51,827 bases of DNA from an uncultured Chlorobiaceae bacterium (GTDB lineage Bacteria; Bacteroidota; Chlorobiia; Chlorobiales; Chlorobiaceae), in contig CAIPYV010000037.1 in assembly GCA_903869365.1 (NCBI GenBank), forward strand, positions 1 to 51,827, written 5' to 3'. How positions within the stretch are numbered: position 1 is the first letter of the stretch; every line of letters begins with the position of its first letter. The position numbers and the translations under genes were made by a program. This document shows positions 26,954-36,077 of the stretch, one piece after another. The notes beneath the pieces were generated by a model. That model had not been told where the DNA came from. It searched no databases and saw only the letters and a program-made list of their open reading frames with translations.

Positions 26954-27847
26954 ATGCCTGATTCAGAACAACAGGAAGATCAGGGTCATTTCCCTGACAC
27001 CGTCGCTCAGTCATCTCTTGACGGTGCCGATGCGGGTGCAAATGGATGCGATCCTGTTTCGGGTAATTCCGATAACGGGAGAATGAGGGCGTTTACTGTC
27101 GTCATAGCGTTGTGCGTTCTTGCGGCACTGGCTTTTTATTCGTCCCAATGGACGAGCGAGGTTGTTGTAAGGGATGTTCTTGTTGAGGGGGTTTCAAGTC
27201 CTGTCGCAAAGGATTTGTCATCAAGCATGAATGTCTATAAAGGCAGAAGGCTGCAGGAACTTGATATCGAAGCATTAAAAAAGAGGATTATGCTCTTTCC
27301 TTATGTGAGGGATGCCGCGATCCGCAAGGAACTGAATGGAATTGTCCGGATCAGGGTTACCGAGCGCGTGCCGATGGCCTTGACGGAAATGAATGGACAA
27401 ACCCTTGCTATTGACACTGAAGGATTTCTTTACCCTGAAATAAAACAGTCGTCGGAGCAGTTCCCGAAATTGCTTCGAGTTTCCGGTATAAGCCGGTTCA
27501 AAGCGGCGGGGGATAGTCTGCGGCAGCTTGACAGTCGTGATGTCGAACTGCTCCGTCAATTTGTTGAGGCATTTTCTATGAGTGATTATGCGCGACTTCT
27601 TATTCGCGAACTCCATTTTGAACAAAACAATATGACATACTGTCTTGCAGTCCAGGCTCCAACTCGTTTTATTGTTGGTAATGATGGTAATTTCAAGGAA
27701 AAGTTGAAAAAATTTGAGATATTCTGGCAAAGAGTTATTTCCAAAAAGGGTTTTGGATCTTATGGAACTGTGGATCTGAGGTTCAGAGAGCGGGTCTTTA
27801 CCAAGGATTTAGTCTCGCCTGAGATGAAGCAGGATACACTTCAGTGA
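26954..27847 (+). CDS. ftsQ: Divisome protein FtsQ (DivIB family)
   Basis: About 297 residues: a ~50-residue acidic cytoplasmic head, one membrane span (FTVVIALCVLAALAFYSS) and a periplasmic POTRA domain (VVRDVLVEGVSSPVAKDL ... RVTERVPMA) plus the FtsQ beta domain. It links FtsL/FtsB to the septal synthases. The frame opens with TTG 26936; ATG 26954 is preferred, though its Shine-Dalgarno is weak. It sits between murC and ftsA, the classical place. Confidence 0.9.
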   Translation: MPDSEQQEDQGHFPDTVAQSSLDGADAGANGCDPVSGNSDNGRMRAFTVVIALCVLAALAFYSSQWTSEVVVRDVLVEGVSSPVAKDLSSSMNVYKGRRLQELDIEALKKRIMLFPYVRDAAIRKELNGIVRIRVTERVPMALTEMNGQTLAIDTEGFLYPEIKQSSEQFPKLLRVSGISRFKAAGDSLRQLDSRDVELLRQFVEAFSMSDYARLLIRELHFEQNNMTYCLAVQAPTRFIVGNDGNFKEKLKKFEIFWQRVISKKGFGSYGTVDLRFRERVFTKDLVSPEMKQDTLQ

Positions 27848-27868
27848 TAATCATGCAGGAATAGAAAA

Positions 27869-29173
27869 ATGCTGAAAAGCAATATCGCGGTAGGTCTTGA
27901 TATCGGCACAACCAAGGTGTGCGTTGTTGTTGCCGAAAAAGATGAAATAGGAAAACTCAATGTTCTTGGAAAAGGACGTTCTAATTCCGATGGTCTTCAG
28001 CGGGCAACGGTCGTCAATATCAATAAGACCGTTGAAGCGATCAAGGCTGCTGTCGCAGATGCCGAGCGGGAGTCGTCCATTCGTATTCTCGGCGTCAATG
28101 TTGGAATTTCCGGAGCGCATGTCCACTGTATTCACAGTAATTCGGAAATCAGCATCAACCAGACAGGGATTGTTAATGAATCCGATGTAAAGCGTTTTCT
28201 TGAAAAGGCCAAGACCAACATCAGGTATCTGGATATTGACCATGAAATTATTCATGTCATTCCTCAGGAATTCATTGTTGATGATCAGGAGGGACTTCTT
28301 GACCCGATAGGCATGGCAGGGACGACGATGCGAGGCAGCGCATATATTGTTGTCGGTCTGAGAACAAAGATTCGTAATATCAAACAGTGTGTCGAAAAGG
28401 CAGGGCTGGAGATCAGTGCGCTTACCTTTGAGCCGATAGCCTCTGGTATGGCGGTCATGAAGGAGCGGGAAAAGAAAAGCGGTGTGGTGGTCATTGATAT
28501 TGGAGGAGGCACTACGGAAGTGGCCATCTATATAGACGGAGCCATCCGCTACTCCGAGGTTATCAAAGTCGCAGCAAATGATGTCACTCATGATCTGGCT
28601 CATGGAGTGAAGGCTCTTTATGAAGTGGCTGAGGACCTGAAACTGAAACATGGTTGCGCATACAACCCGATCAGCGGTGAGGATGAGGATATTCTTATTG
28701 AAGGTATCGAAGGCCGCCCGCAGAAATCCTTTCCCAAGAGTTCGCTGACGATGATCATTGAAGCAAGGATGATGGAGATATTGGAACTTGTGCGGGATTC
28801 AGTCAAAAGATCCGGTTATTTTGAATATATCAATGCCGGTGCAATCATCACTGGAGGTGGCTCTCTTCTGCCGGGTACTGAAGAACTTGCCCATGATGTT
28901 CTGGGGCTGGATGTCCGGATCGGCTATCCCGAAGGGGTGTCGGGCGGAATCAAGGGTTCTGTTAACAATCCGATGTATGCTACGGTTATGGGGCTTGTCG
29001 CCTATGTATTTCAAAACAATATCTCATCAACTGATCATAGCTTCACTTCAACAGCCGAGGTGATTCCGCCTGAAATTCCCGCGCAAATCATGGAGGAACC
29101 TGAGGAGCAGGTGCCGAATCCTGCAGGAAAAAAAATTGTGGAGCGGATGAAGAAGTTCTGGGATAATCTATGA
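27869..29173 (+). CDS. ftsA: Cell division protein FtsA
   Basis: 434 residues, actin fold. Phosphate loop 1 is VGLDIGTTKVCVVVAE, the second is VVIDIGGGTTEVAIY, and the adenosine motif is IITGGGSLLPG. The C-terminus VERMKKFWDNL is an amphipathic, membrane-targeting helix as in other FtsA proteins. FtsA tethers FtsZ filaments to the membrane and signals to FtsW/I. ATG 27869 follows AGGAATAG closely. The gap to ftsZ is 44 nt. Confidence 0.97.
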   Translation: MLKSNIAVGLDIGTTKVCVVVAEKDEIGKLNVLGKGRSNSDGLQRATVVNINKTVEAIKAAVADAERESSIRILGVNVGISGAHVHCIHSNSEISINQTGIVNESDVKRFLEKAKTNIRYLDIDHEIIHVIPQEFIVDDQEGLLDPIGMAGTTMRGSAYIVVGLRTKIRNIKQCVEKAGLEISALTFEPIASGMAVMKEREKKSGVVVIDIGGGTTEVAIYIDGAIRYSEVIKVAANDVTHDLAHGVKALYEVAEDLKLKHGCAYNPISGEDEDILIEGIEGRPQKSFPKSSLTMIIEARMMEILELVRDSVKRSGYFEYINAGAIITGGGSLLPGTEELAHDVLGLDVRIGYPEGVSGGIKGSVNNPMYATVMGLVAYVFQNNISSTDHSFTSTAEVIPPEIPAQIMEEPEEQVPNPAGKKIVERMKKFWDNL

Positions 29174-29217
29174 TGAAGGATAATACAAACAGCCTTTTTA
29201 CAGAGGAGAACTGATCA

Positions 29218-30510
29218 ATGGCATTTGAGCTGGATCCCGGACTGTTCGACAGTGACCAGGGCAAAGGGGTTACCATACGAATCGTTGGCGTCGGTGGTTG
29301 TGGTGGCAATGCTGTAAACAATATGATTGACCGTAAAATAAGTGGCGTTGAATATATTGTGTTCAACACAGATCGTCAGGCACTCCTTAACTCGAAAGCT
29401 CCTCTCAGGGTGCAGATAGGGAAGAAAGCAACCAACGGGCTCGGTGCCGGTGCTGATCCTGCCAAGGGTCGGCAGGCGGCTGATGATGACCGGGAAATAA
29501 TTGCCGCTCAGCTGAGAGGCGCAGATCTTGTGTTTATTGCCGCAGGTATGGGCAAGGGTACCGGCACCGGAGCCGCCCCTGTTATTGCTTCGATCGCCAG
29601 GAATATGGGCATACTCACCATCGGAGTTGTTACCAGACCGTTCAACTTTGAAGGCCAGGTCAAGGCGAAGATTGCTGACGGAGGGATCACTGAACTGCGT
29701 AAATATATCGATACGCTTATCCTCGTTGAAAATGAAAAGATACTGAGTATTGCCGAGGAGGGGGTAAGCGCTACTGAAGCGTTCAACATGGCCAATGATG
29801 TCTTGTACAGGGCTGCGAAAGGCATTGCGGATATTATTACCCGTCATGGACATGTCAACGTCGATTTTGCTGATGTTCGAAGCATCATGTCCGGTGCCGG
29901 AGATGCCGTTATGGGTTCTGCTGCGGCTGCGGGTGATCGCCGTGCACTGAAAGCTTCATCGGATGCGCTCAACAGCCCCCTTCTTGAAGGAGTATCAGTC
30001 AAGGGAGCCAAAGGCGTCCTGGTCAACATTACCGGCGAAGTGACCATGAGGGACATGTCGGATGCGATGAACTATATTGAAGAGCAGGTCGGCAGTGATG
30101 CCAAGATTATCAATGGCTATGTGGATGAACCCCAGGTATCGGGTGAAATAAGGGTGACGGTTATTGTGACCGGCTTCAAGCGAAAAGAGCAGACGGAAGG
30201 AAAAGAGCCTGTTGTCCGGCTTCCGGTTACTCCTGTGCAGGGGCTTCGATCAGGTCAGTCAGCTCCATCGGTCAGACATGCCGCGTCTATGTTTCCAGAG
30301 CGGCAGGAAGACGATTTGCGTATTCCTGCTTATATCAGAAGACAGTTATCGATACATGATCCTCGTGATGCCGAGAATAAGAAAAATGCTCCTCGTGAGG
30401 CAGATAATAATCCGTTGAATACCACTGGGAGTGGGAAGCACGAAGATAAAATTCAGAAAGGGCTGCCCGATACACCTGCTTATCTTCGCAGGAAGAACAC
30501 CGGAATCTGA
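29218..30510 (+). CDS. ftsZ: Cell division GTPase FtsZ, with two C-terminal-peptide-like motifs
   Basis: 430 residues. The GTPase domain starts [18 protein letters not shown]; the tubulin signature loop is [12 protein letters not shown], followed by the T7-region [11 protein letters not shown]. It polymerises into the Z ring. After residue ~325 a disordered linker follows. Two motifs resembling the conserved C-terminal peptide that binds FtsA and other partners are visible: [11 protein letters not shown] (about 366-376) and [11 protein letters not shown] at the very end (about 417-427). One copy is the norm, so the linker appears to carry an internal duplicate. GAGGAG lies upstream of ATG 29218. 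Confidence 0.98.
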   Translation: MAFELDPGLFDSDQGKGVTIRIVGVGGCGGNAVNNMIDRKISGVEYIVFNTDRQALLNSKAPLRVQIGKKATNGLGAGADPAKGRQAADDDREIIAAQLRGADLVFIAAGMGKGTGTGAAPVIASIARNMGILTIGVVTRPFNFEGQVKAKIADGGITELRKYIDTLILVENEKILSIAEEGVSATEAFNMANDVLYRAAKGIADIITRHGHVNVDFADVRSIMSGAGDAVMGSAAAAGDRRALKASSDALNSPLLEGVSVKGAKGVLVNITGEVTMRDMSDAMNYIEEQVGSDAKIINGYVDEPQVSGEIRVTVIVTGFKRKEQTEGKEPVVRLPVTPVQGLRSGQSAPSVRHAASMFPERQEDDLRIPAYIRRQLSIHDPRDAENKKNAPREADNNPLNTTGSGKHEDKIQKGLPDTPAYLRRKNTGI

Positions 30511-30546
30511 AGCTCTTTTTTTTTGATAAACGAAGTAAAGGATTAA

Positions 30547-31839
30547 ATGAACTATTGTAAGCTTTCCGCAGAAGATGCGGTAGCAAAAATTAAGTCGGGG
30601 GACAGGGTTTTTTTGCATACAGCCGCGGCAACACCGCAACGATTGATCGAAGCGATGGTTCAGCGATCGGCTGAGTTGAAAAATGTTGAAATTGTCAGTC
30701 TTCATACAGAGGGTGAAGCTGCCTACACAAGACCGGAATACCGTGAAAGTTTCAGATTGAATGCACTGTTTGTCGGTAAAAATGTTCGTCCGTCGGTTCA
30801 GAACGGAGACGGTGATGCAATTCCTGTCTTTCTGAGCGATATACCCTCCCTTTTCCGTACGAATATTCTTCCGCTTGACGTAGCACTGGTGCATGTTTCA
30901 CCTCCTGACCGTCACGGTTACTGCTCTCTTGGTGTTTCAGTCGATGCCACTCTTGCTGCTGTTCACTCGGCTAAGCTGGTTATTGCCCAGGTAAATCCGA
31001 ACATGCCCCGTACCCACGGTGAAGGGATGCTTCATATCAGCAAGATTCATGCGATGATTGATGTGTCGGATCCTATTCTGGAAACACCAAGACGCGCCTT
31101 GAGTGATATTGAGATTCGCATCGGCAGCCATATTGCCTCTATCGTTGAGGATGGGGCTACGCTTCAGATGGGCATTGGCGCTATTCCCGATGCAACACTT
31201 GCTGCGCTTTCCGGCCACAAGGATCTGGGTATTCATTCTGAAATGTTTTCGGACGGGGTTATTGACCTGGTCGAGAAAGGGGTGATTAACGGTCGTAAAA
31301 AGAGGAGTCATAAGGAGATTATTGTCGCCAGTTTTCTTATCGGTACCAGAAAGTTATATGATTTTGTGGACGACAATCCACTGGTTGCGATGCTGCCTTC
31401 CGATTATGTCAACGATACCCGGGAAATCAGGCGAAATCCCCGTGTGACCGCTATCAACAGTGCTCTCGAAATTGACATGACCGGCCAGGTCTGTGCTGAT
31501 TCGATAGGTCAGAAATACTATTCAGGTGTCGGCGGCCAGATGGACTTTATACGCGGTGCGGCGCTGTCCGAAGGCGGCAAGCCGATTATTGCGCTGCCGT
31601 CCACCACCAGTAAAGGGTTGTCGAGGATTGTGCCTCAGCTAAAGATGGGGGCTGGTGTTGTTACGACCAGAGCTCATGTGCAGTATGTGGTTACCGAGTT
31701 TGGTATTGTCAACCTGCATGGCAAAAATCTCCGCCAGAGAGCTGAAGCGCTTGCAAGCATTGCGCACCCGGATTTCAGAGAGGAGATCTCTCGTCAGGCA
31801 CATGAGCTTTATGGCTCTTATGGCAAGGGGTACAGGTAA
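30547..31839 (+). CDS. Acyl-CoA:acetate/4-hydroxybutyrate CoA-transferase family protein
   Basis: 430 residues of the Cat1/AbfT-type CoA-transferase family (acetyl-CoA hydrolase/transferase). The pattern is clear: HVSPPDRHGYCSLGVSVD in the N-domain, IVEDGATLQMGIGAIPDA, the catalytic-glutamate region GIHSEMFSDGVIDL, and VGGQMDFIRGAALSEGGKPI plus VVTEFGIVNLHGKNLRQRA in the C-domain. It moves CoA between a short acyl-CoA and a carboxylate; acetate, succinate, propionate or 4-hydroxybutyrate are possible and cannot be separated by reading. It follows ftsZ by 36 nt on the same strand, so some read-through from the division operon is likely. The stop lies 5 nt from the convergent pgeF stop. Confidence 0.88.
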   Translation: MNYCKLSAEDAVAKIKSGDRVFLHTAAATPQRLIEAMVQRSAELKNVEIVSLHTEGEAAYTRPEYRESFRLNALFVGKNVRPSVQNGDGDAIPVFLSDIPSLFRTNILPLDVALVHVSPPDRHGYCSLGVSVDATLAAVHSAKLVIAQVNPNMPRTHGEGMLHISKIHAMIDVSDPILETPRRALSDIEIRIGSHIASIVEDGATLQMGIGAIPDATLAALSGHKDLGIHSEMFSDGVIDLVEKGVINGRKKRSHKEIIVASFLIGTRKLYDFVDDNPLVAMLPSDYVNDTREIRRNPRVTAINSALEIDMTGQVCADSIGQKYYSGVGGQMDFIRGAALSEGGKPIIALPSTTSKGLSRIVPQLKMGAGVVTTRAHVQYVVTEFGIVNLHGKNLRQRAEALASIAHPDFREEISRQAHELYGSYGKGYR

Positions 31840-31844
31840 TATTT

Positions 31845-32633
31845 TTATTTCACTGACCTGACCCCAATGATGCTGGCCATGCGTCCTGTTGTTCCCTTAT
31901 CGCGCCGATAGGAAAAAAACATGCTGCTGTCTGAAAATGAGCAGAATTGCGATCGTTCGATATTCGATGCAGGAATACCTGATGCCAGCAGCTGCCGGTA
32001 GTTTACCGCGCTGAGATCAAGCAAGTATTTATCTTCCGAAAAAGGGGAACGCAGACAGTTATCTGCCGGAAACTCCCTTGCTACCTCCATGCCAACCTCG
32101 TATGCATCCAAGGAAATTCCTGTTCCAATATAGGCGATGCACTCCGATGGAATTGAGCAGAAGTGCTTCTGCATGGCAGCAAGAGTTTTCATGACAATCC
32201 GCCCGGCACTCCCTTTCCATCCGGCATGAACAGCTCCCACCGCATGATGCATCGGGTCAAAGAGAAGCACCGGAAAACAGTCGGCCGTCGAGATGCATAA
32301 AAAAAGATTTTTTGTGTCGGTAATGAATGCGTCATAACCCTGGTATCTTCCGGGGGTTTCAGCTTTCAGTATTTCCGTGCCATGCACCTGAACGGAGCTG
32401 ACCATGCTCTGGGGATTGATACCGGCCGATTTGCAGAGCCGCATGGTGTTTGTATGAACACATTCCGCACTGTCTTGGGTATTCAAGCCCAGATTCAGAG
32501 AGGAATAGGATCCTTCGCTCACTCCTCCTCTTCTGGTGCTCTGCAGGGCAATGAGTTCATTGAATTCCCTGAAACACTCAGGAACAATATATTGTGGAGA
32601 CACAGTTATCAGGTTTATTTGGTTTGTCGGCAA
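31845..32633 (-). CDS. pgeF: Peptidoglycan editing factor PgeF (YfiH/DUF152, multicopper polyphenol oxidase-like)
   Basis: 262 residues. The family core is visible: STRRGGVSEGSYSSLNLG, then TADCFPVLLFDP and VGAVHAGWKGSAGRIV, with Cys and His metal ligands, and late CSFSDSSMFFSYRRDKG. YfiH proteins have purine nucleoside phosphorylase/deaminase activity in several species, and in E. coli correct wrongly loaded L-Ser in UDP-MurNAc precursors; the local concentration of mur genes suits the latter. The frame opens with TTG at 32633; no ATG occurs before the conserved start, so TTG is accepted with reserve. Divergent to atpZ. Confidence 0.9.
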   Translation of the reverse strand: MPTNQINLITVSPQYIVPECFREFNELIALQSTRRGGVSEGSYSSLNLGLNTQDSAECVHTNTMRLCKSAGINPQSMVSSVQVHGTEILKAETPGRYQGYDAFITDTKNLFLCISTADCFPVLLFDPMHHAVGAVHAGWKGSAGRIVMKTLAAMQKHFCSIPSECIAYIGTGISLDAYEVGMEVAREFPADNCLRSPFSEDKYLLDLSAVNYRQLLASGIPASNIERSQFCSFSDSSMFFSYRRDKGTTGRMASIIGVRSVK

Positions 32634-32720
32634 GAATGCGTGTAAGGGTTCATTATTTCAGCAAGAGATAGTATCTTCGAGTTCATGACGGATCTTTCCT
32701 GCAAACAAGGATGCTCAACA

Positions 32721-32966
32721 ATGAGAAAACCTGATGAAGAGAGCTATCCTGATCAATTCGGGCGTTCTGTTCGAGCGATTTCGGATTATATGGGTCTGGG
32801 CCTGCAGATAGCCGTAAGTTTTGCCTTTTTTGTCTTGCTTGGCTTTTGGGCGGATGGCAAGCTTGGTACTTCACCACTTCTGCTCCTTGCCGGTGTTGTC
32901 CTTGGTATGGTTGGTATGGCTCTTGTTCTTATGAAAGTAGTGCGCCAGGCCAACAAAAAAAAATAA
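32721..32966 (+). CDS. atpZ: AtpZ/AtpI-type F0 accessory protein
   Basis: About 81 residues with two membrane spans (GLQIAVSFAFFVLLGFWADG and LLLLAGVVLGMVGMALVLM) separated by a short DGKLGTSP loop, the layout of ATPase_gene1/AtpZ proteins that head ATP synthase operons and assist c-ring assembly or ion supply. ATG 32685 is in frame, but ATG 32721 has AAGGA at 32707-32711 and is preferred. An AtpI-like gene follows after 47 nt. Confidence 0.85.
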   Translation: MRKPDEESYPDQFGRSVRAISDYMGLGLQIAVSFAFFVLLGFWADGKLGTSPLLLLAGVVLGMVGMALVLMKVVRQANKKK

Positions 32967-33013
32967 AGCATATCGCTTTTATGCAGTTGTTAATCAAGAA
33001 AGAGAAGGGAGAT

Positions 33014-33400
33014 ATGAAGCCATTGTTTGAATTTTTTATTAAGTTGTGTATCTTGTCCGTCATTTTATGGGGCGTTATTTTTGCAGGACTTGATCCCGGA
33101 CGTGTTGACTATCACTCGGTATTTCTTGCCTGGATAATGGTGGTTGCCAATACTGTTGCCGGATATCTGCTTTTTGATTACGCACTTGATAAGGAATCAG
33201 CGGTATTCACCAAGTTTGTTTTCGGCGGACTGACTTTGCGGTTGCTTCTGCTGATGGTTCTTGTAGCTGTTGTCATTATCAGGAACCTTGCAGTTGTTAA
33301 CGAATTTGTCTTTTCATTTTTTGCGTTTTACTGTATCTATGTGATTGTTGAAATTCTCGGGTATCAAAAGAAAAACAAACAGAAAAAGAAAACTGCATGA
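33014..33400 (+). CDS. atpI: AtpI-like ATP synthase membrane protein
   Basis: 128 residues with four predicted spans ([71 protein letters not shown]) and a lysine-rich tail. Sequence conservation is low, as usual for this chaperone-like subunit; the identification rests on topology and operon position. The frame extends upstream to 32846 inside atpZ, but ATG 33014 has a strong GAAGGGAG upstream. The 3' end overlaps atpB as ATGA. Confidence 0.75.
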   Translation: MKPLFEFFIKLCILSVILWGVIFAGLDPGRVDYHSVFLAWIMVVANTVAGYLLFDYALDKESAVFTKFVFGGLTLRLLLLMVLVAVVIIRNLAVVNEFVFSFFAFYCIYVIVEILGYQKKNKQKKKTA

Positions 33401-34434
33401 AACGGGTAAACGTCATACAGCCTAAGGCTCTTCTCAAAGTTATTGCTCTTCTTGTGCCACTTCTCTTCAATGCGAATGGCCTTGCTTTTGCCGCGTCCTC
33501 ACAGACATCAGACCTCACTAAAAACAGTGTCGCCGCTGTTGCTTCTCCGGTCGTTTCCGCCCCTGCAGCTGAAGCTGCTCATGGTGCCGAGGCTCCTGAA
33601 GGAGAGGAAAAGGCAGGTGATGTTATTATGCATCACATTCTCGATAACTCTGTTTTTGCTTTTGAGCCGTTCGGTTCCATCAATCTTCCGAAAATAGTTG
33701 TTGGGGGATATGATATTTCGGTCACGAAACATGTGGTGATGCTCTGGGTGGTTGCAGCACTGCTTTTGACGGTTTTTTCCGCAGTCGGCGGCAGTTACAA
33801 GAAGCTGACAAACCGTCAGGCGCCAAAGGGCCTTGCCAATGCCATGGAAGCGCTTGTAGAGTTTATAAGGCTTGATGTAGCAAAGTCAAACATTGGTCAT
33901 GGCTATGAAAAGCATCTTCCCTACCTGCTGACGGTTTTCTTTTTTATTCTCTTCTGTAATCTGCTTGGTCTTATTCCCTACGGAGCAACAGCTACAGGGA
34001 ATGTCAACGTTACCCTGACTCTGTCCGTGTTCACGTTCTTCGTTACCCAGATTTCCGCATTCAAGGCTCATGGTGTCAAAGGGTATCTTCAGCACCTTAC
34101 CGCAGGGACGCACTGGTCTCTCTGGATCATCATGGTTCCCATTGAGATTATCGGTCAGTTTACGAAACCGTTTGCGCTTACCGTTCGTCTTTTTGCAAAC
34201 ATGACGGCGGGTCATATCATCATTCTCAGCCTGATCTTCATCAGTTTCATTCTGAAAAGTTACATAGTCGCTGTTGCTGTTTCGGTTCCGTTTGCCATTT
34301 TCATCTATCTGCTTGAACTCTTCGTTGCGTTCCTGCAGGCATTTGTTTTTACCATGCTTTCCGCACTCTTCATCGGCCTTGCTACTGCGCACGAAGGACA
34401 TGACGAGCCGGCTGCCGGAACGGCGCATCATTGA
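33397..34434 (+). CDS. atpB: ATP synthase F0 subunit a
   Basis: 345 residues. It forms the proton half-channels beside the c ring. The essential arginine lies in [20 protein letters not shown], and the last helices read [19 protein letters not shown]. An N-terminal extension of about 75 residues precedes the family domain: a signal-peptide-like start ([21 protein letters not shown]) and a polar Ala/Glu/Pro-rich segment, giving a protein longer than the ~270 residues of E. coli subunit a. Start ATG 33397 overlaps the previous stop. A 109-nt gap precedes atpE. Confidence 0.95.
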   Translation: MKRVNVIQPKALLKVIALLVPLLFNANGLAFAASSQTSDLTKNSVAAVASPVVSAPAAEAAHGAEAPEGEEKAGDVIMHHILDNSVFAFEPFGSINLPKIVVGGYDISVTKHVVMLWVVAALLLTVFSAVGGSYKKLTNRQAPKGLANAMEALVEFIRLDVAKSNIGHGYEKHLPYLLTVFFFILFCNLLGLIPYGATATGNVNVTLTLSVFTFFVTQISAFKAHGVKGYLQHLTAGTHWSLWIIMVPIEIIGQFTKPFALTVRLFANMTAGHIIILSLIFISFILKSYIVAVAVSVPFAIFIYLLELFVAFLQAFVFTMLSALFIGLATAHEGHDEPAAGTAHH

Positions 34435-34543
34435 TATGATCTCAGAATTTCTCTTATGGTGATATTTTTTTTCAAGCGCTTTTAAAACTGCTAATTATCC
34501 CTTAGCAAAAAACTCACAACAAATAAACGGAGGTACTTACAAG

Positions 34544-34771
34544 ATGGAAGGTTTAGGTTTAGCTTATTTAGGTGCAGGTCTTGGCGCCGGTCTGGCTGTT
34601 ATTGGTGCAGGTCTTGGTATTGGTAATATTGCCGCTTCAGCCGCTGAGGGTACCGCCCGTCAGCCGGAAGCTACTTCAGATATCCGTACTACCATGATTA
34701 TTGCTGCAGCTCTTATCGAAGGTGTTGCATTGTTCGGCGAAGTTATCTGCGTGCTTCTTGCTCTTAAGTAA
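34544..34771 (+). CDS. atpE: ATP synthase F0 subunit c
   Basis: 75 residues, two hairpin helices. The first is glycine-rich (LGAGLGAGLAVIGAGLGIG), followed by the polar loop ARQPEA that contacts gamma/epsilon; the second carries the ion-binding glutamate in ALIEGVALFGEV. No obvious Na+-type ligand set is visible, so proton coupling is likely. The strongest ribosome-binding site in the operon (ACGGAGGT, 34527-34534) sits nine bases before the ATG, which suits the high copy number of this subunit. A stem-loop follows the gene. Confidence 0.96.
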   Translation: MEGLGLAYLGAGLGAGLAVIGAGLGIGNIAASAAEGTARQPEATSDIRTTMIIAAALIEGVALFGEVICVLLALK

Positions 34772-34807
34772 TATTGAGCACTTGTAAAGACTCAATACAG
34801 AAGATAT

Positions 34808-34842
34808 CTCGATTGCGGCTGTTGTTCATGGTCGCAATCGGG
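34808..34842 (+). promoter_or_regulatory. Stem-loop between atpE and atpF
   Basis: CGATTGCG (34810-34817) pairs with CGCAATCG (34833-34840) around a 15-nt loop; two more outer pairs (C-G and T-G) extend it to about 10 bp. There is no U-run, so it is probably an RNA-stabilising or partial-attenuation hairpin that keeps atpE mRNA more abundant than the distal genes. Confidence 0.55.
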
Positions 34843-34872
34843 CTTTATTAACCGTTAAAGGAAACATTGTTC

Positions 34873-35400
34873 ATGCTTACGTCAGGAATTATACTTCTTG
34901 CCGGTAGTCTTCTGAGCCCGAATCCCGGTCTTATTTTCTGGACTGCGATCACGTTTGTGATTGTGCTGCTTATTCTCAAGAAGATTGCCTGGGGACCGAT
35001 TCTCACAGCTTTGGAAGAAAGGGAAAAAGGCATTCAGTCATCCATTGACCGAGCGCATCAGGCAAAGGATGAATCTGAAGCTATTCTGCGTAAAAACAAG
35101 GAACTGCTTGCAAAAGCTGATGCTGAATCTGACAGGATTATCCGTGAAGGACGGGATTTTGCCGAAAAACTTCGTGCTGATATCTCTCAGAAAGCTCAGT
35201 CGGAAGCTCAGAAAATGATTGCCTCGGCAAAAGAAGAAATAGAGCAGGAAAAGCGCCGTGCGCTCGATGTCCTGAGAAATGAGGTTGCTGATCTTGCCGT
35301 AAAGGGCGCTGAAAAAATTATCAAGACCAATCTTGATGCAGATATTCAGAAGAGGATCGTTGACAGCATGATTCAGGATCTTTCAACAAAACGTAACTGA
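34873..35400 (+). CDS. atpF: ATP synthase F0 subunit b
   Basis: About 175 residues: one N-terminal membrane span ([19 protein letters not shown]) and a long charged coiled coil ([20 protein letters not shown] onward) that forms the peripheral stalk and binds delta. Start choice: TTG 34867 is followed in frame by ATG 34873, which has AAAGGA at 34858-34863 and is preferred. The atpH gene begins 13 nt after the stop. Confidence 0.95.
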   Translation: MLTSGIILLAGSLLSPNPGLIFWTAITFVIVLLILKKIAWGPILTALEEREKGIQSSIDRAHQAKDESEAILRKNKELLAKADAESDRIIREGRDFAEKLRADISQKAQSEAQKMIASAKEEIEQEKRRALDVLRNEVADLAVKGAEKIIKTNLDADIQKRIVDSMIQDLSTKRN

Positions 35401-35413
35401 AACAGGTCACGAC

Positions 35414-35959
35414 ATGTCAAGTGTAATTACAAGCCGACGATATGCTTCCGCTCTTCTTTCAGCCGCTGAAAGGGGTAATTTTCTCGATCAGATTGTCGAA
35501 GAGCTTCAGGTGGTAAAGGTTGTTCTTGAACATTCCCGCGATCTCGTTCAAGCTTTGCGCAGTCCTCTTGTCAAAGGCGATAAAAAAATTCATATCCTTG
35601 AGGAGATATTCAAGGATTCCATCGGGGAAAAATTGTTTATTTTTTTAAAGCTGGTTGCCAGAAAAAAACGTGCAGGGCTTCTGCCTGAAATTATTGACGA
35701 ATTCCAGGTTCTTCTTGACGACAAAAGGGGAATCATCAATGTTGATATTACCAGTGCGGTCACACTATCCGAAGAACAGTCCAACGAACTGCTGAACCGT
35801 CTTGAAGTCTACACCGGTAAGAAAATCCGGCCGAGGATGGCTCTTAATGAAGCCCTTATCGGTGGTGTTTCCGTTAAAATTGGCGATACCATATTTGATG
35901 GCACCATCAGTCATCAGCTTCAGAGGTTCAGGGAAGCACTTGTTGCGGAAAAGGCATAA
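35414..35959 (+). CDS. atpH: ATP synthase F1 subunit delta
   Basis: 181 residues of the OSCP/delta family: an N-terminal helical bundle (SRRYASALLSAAERGNFLDQI) and the C-terminal signature around LIGGVSVKIGDTIFDGTISHQL. It joins the peripheral stalk to the top of the F1 head. The usual next genes atpA and atpG are absent; a strong intrinsic terminator follows 35 nt after the stop, so the operon encodes F0 plus delta only. Confidence 0.96.
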   Translation: MSSVITSRRYASALLSAAERGNFLDQIVEELQVVKVVLEHSRDLVQALRSPLVKGDKKIHILEEIFKDSIGEKLFIFLKLVARKKRAGLLPEIIDEFQVLLDDKRGIINVDITSAVTLSEEQSNELLNRLEVYTGKKIRPRMALNEALIGGVSVKIGDTIFDGTISHQLQRFREALVAEKA

Positions 35960-35994
35960 TAAGCAGTCTGTACCTGAAAAGTTTCAAACTGTCG

Positions 35995-36022
35995 ATAGCC
36001 TGCTTATGCAGGCTATTTTTTT
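35995..36022 (+). terminator. Intrinsic terminator of the ATP synthase operon
   Basis: A perfect 9-bp stem, ATAGCCTGC (35995-36003) with GCAGGCTAT (36008-36016), a 4-nt loop TTAT, and a run of Ts (36016-36022). A textbook rho-independent terminator between atpH and tRNA-Ala. Confidence 0.9.
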
Positions 36023-36077
36023 AAACTTTTTTGCTGTATTTTTGATGGCGTAACAAAATATGCAGCGCTGAAATATC

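Noticed and set aside
27851-28651. 266-codon open frame antisense to ftsA
   Set aside because: Lies entirely opposite well-conserved FtsA coding sequence and has no domain; an effect of codon bias on the sense strand.
29215-29853. 212-codon open frame antisense to ftsZ
   Set aside because: Covers the invariant GTPase domain of FtsZ on the other strand; no independent evidence of coding.
32846-33013. Upstream in-frame extension of the AtpI-like gene
   Set aside because: It overlaps atpZ, is Cys/Trp-rich with no family match, and ATG 33014 has a strong ribosome-binding site.
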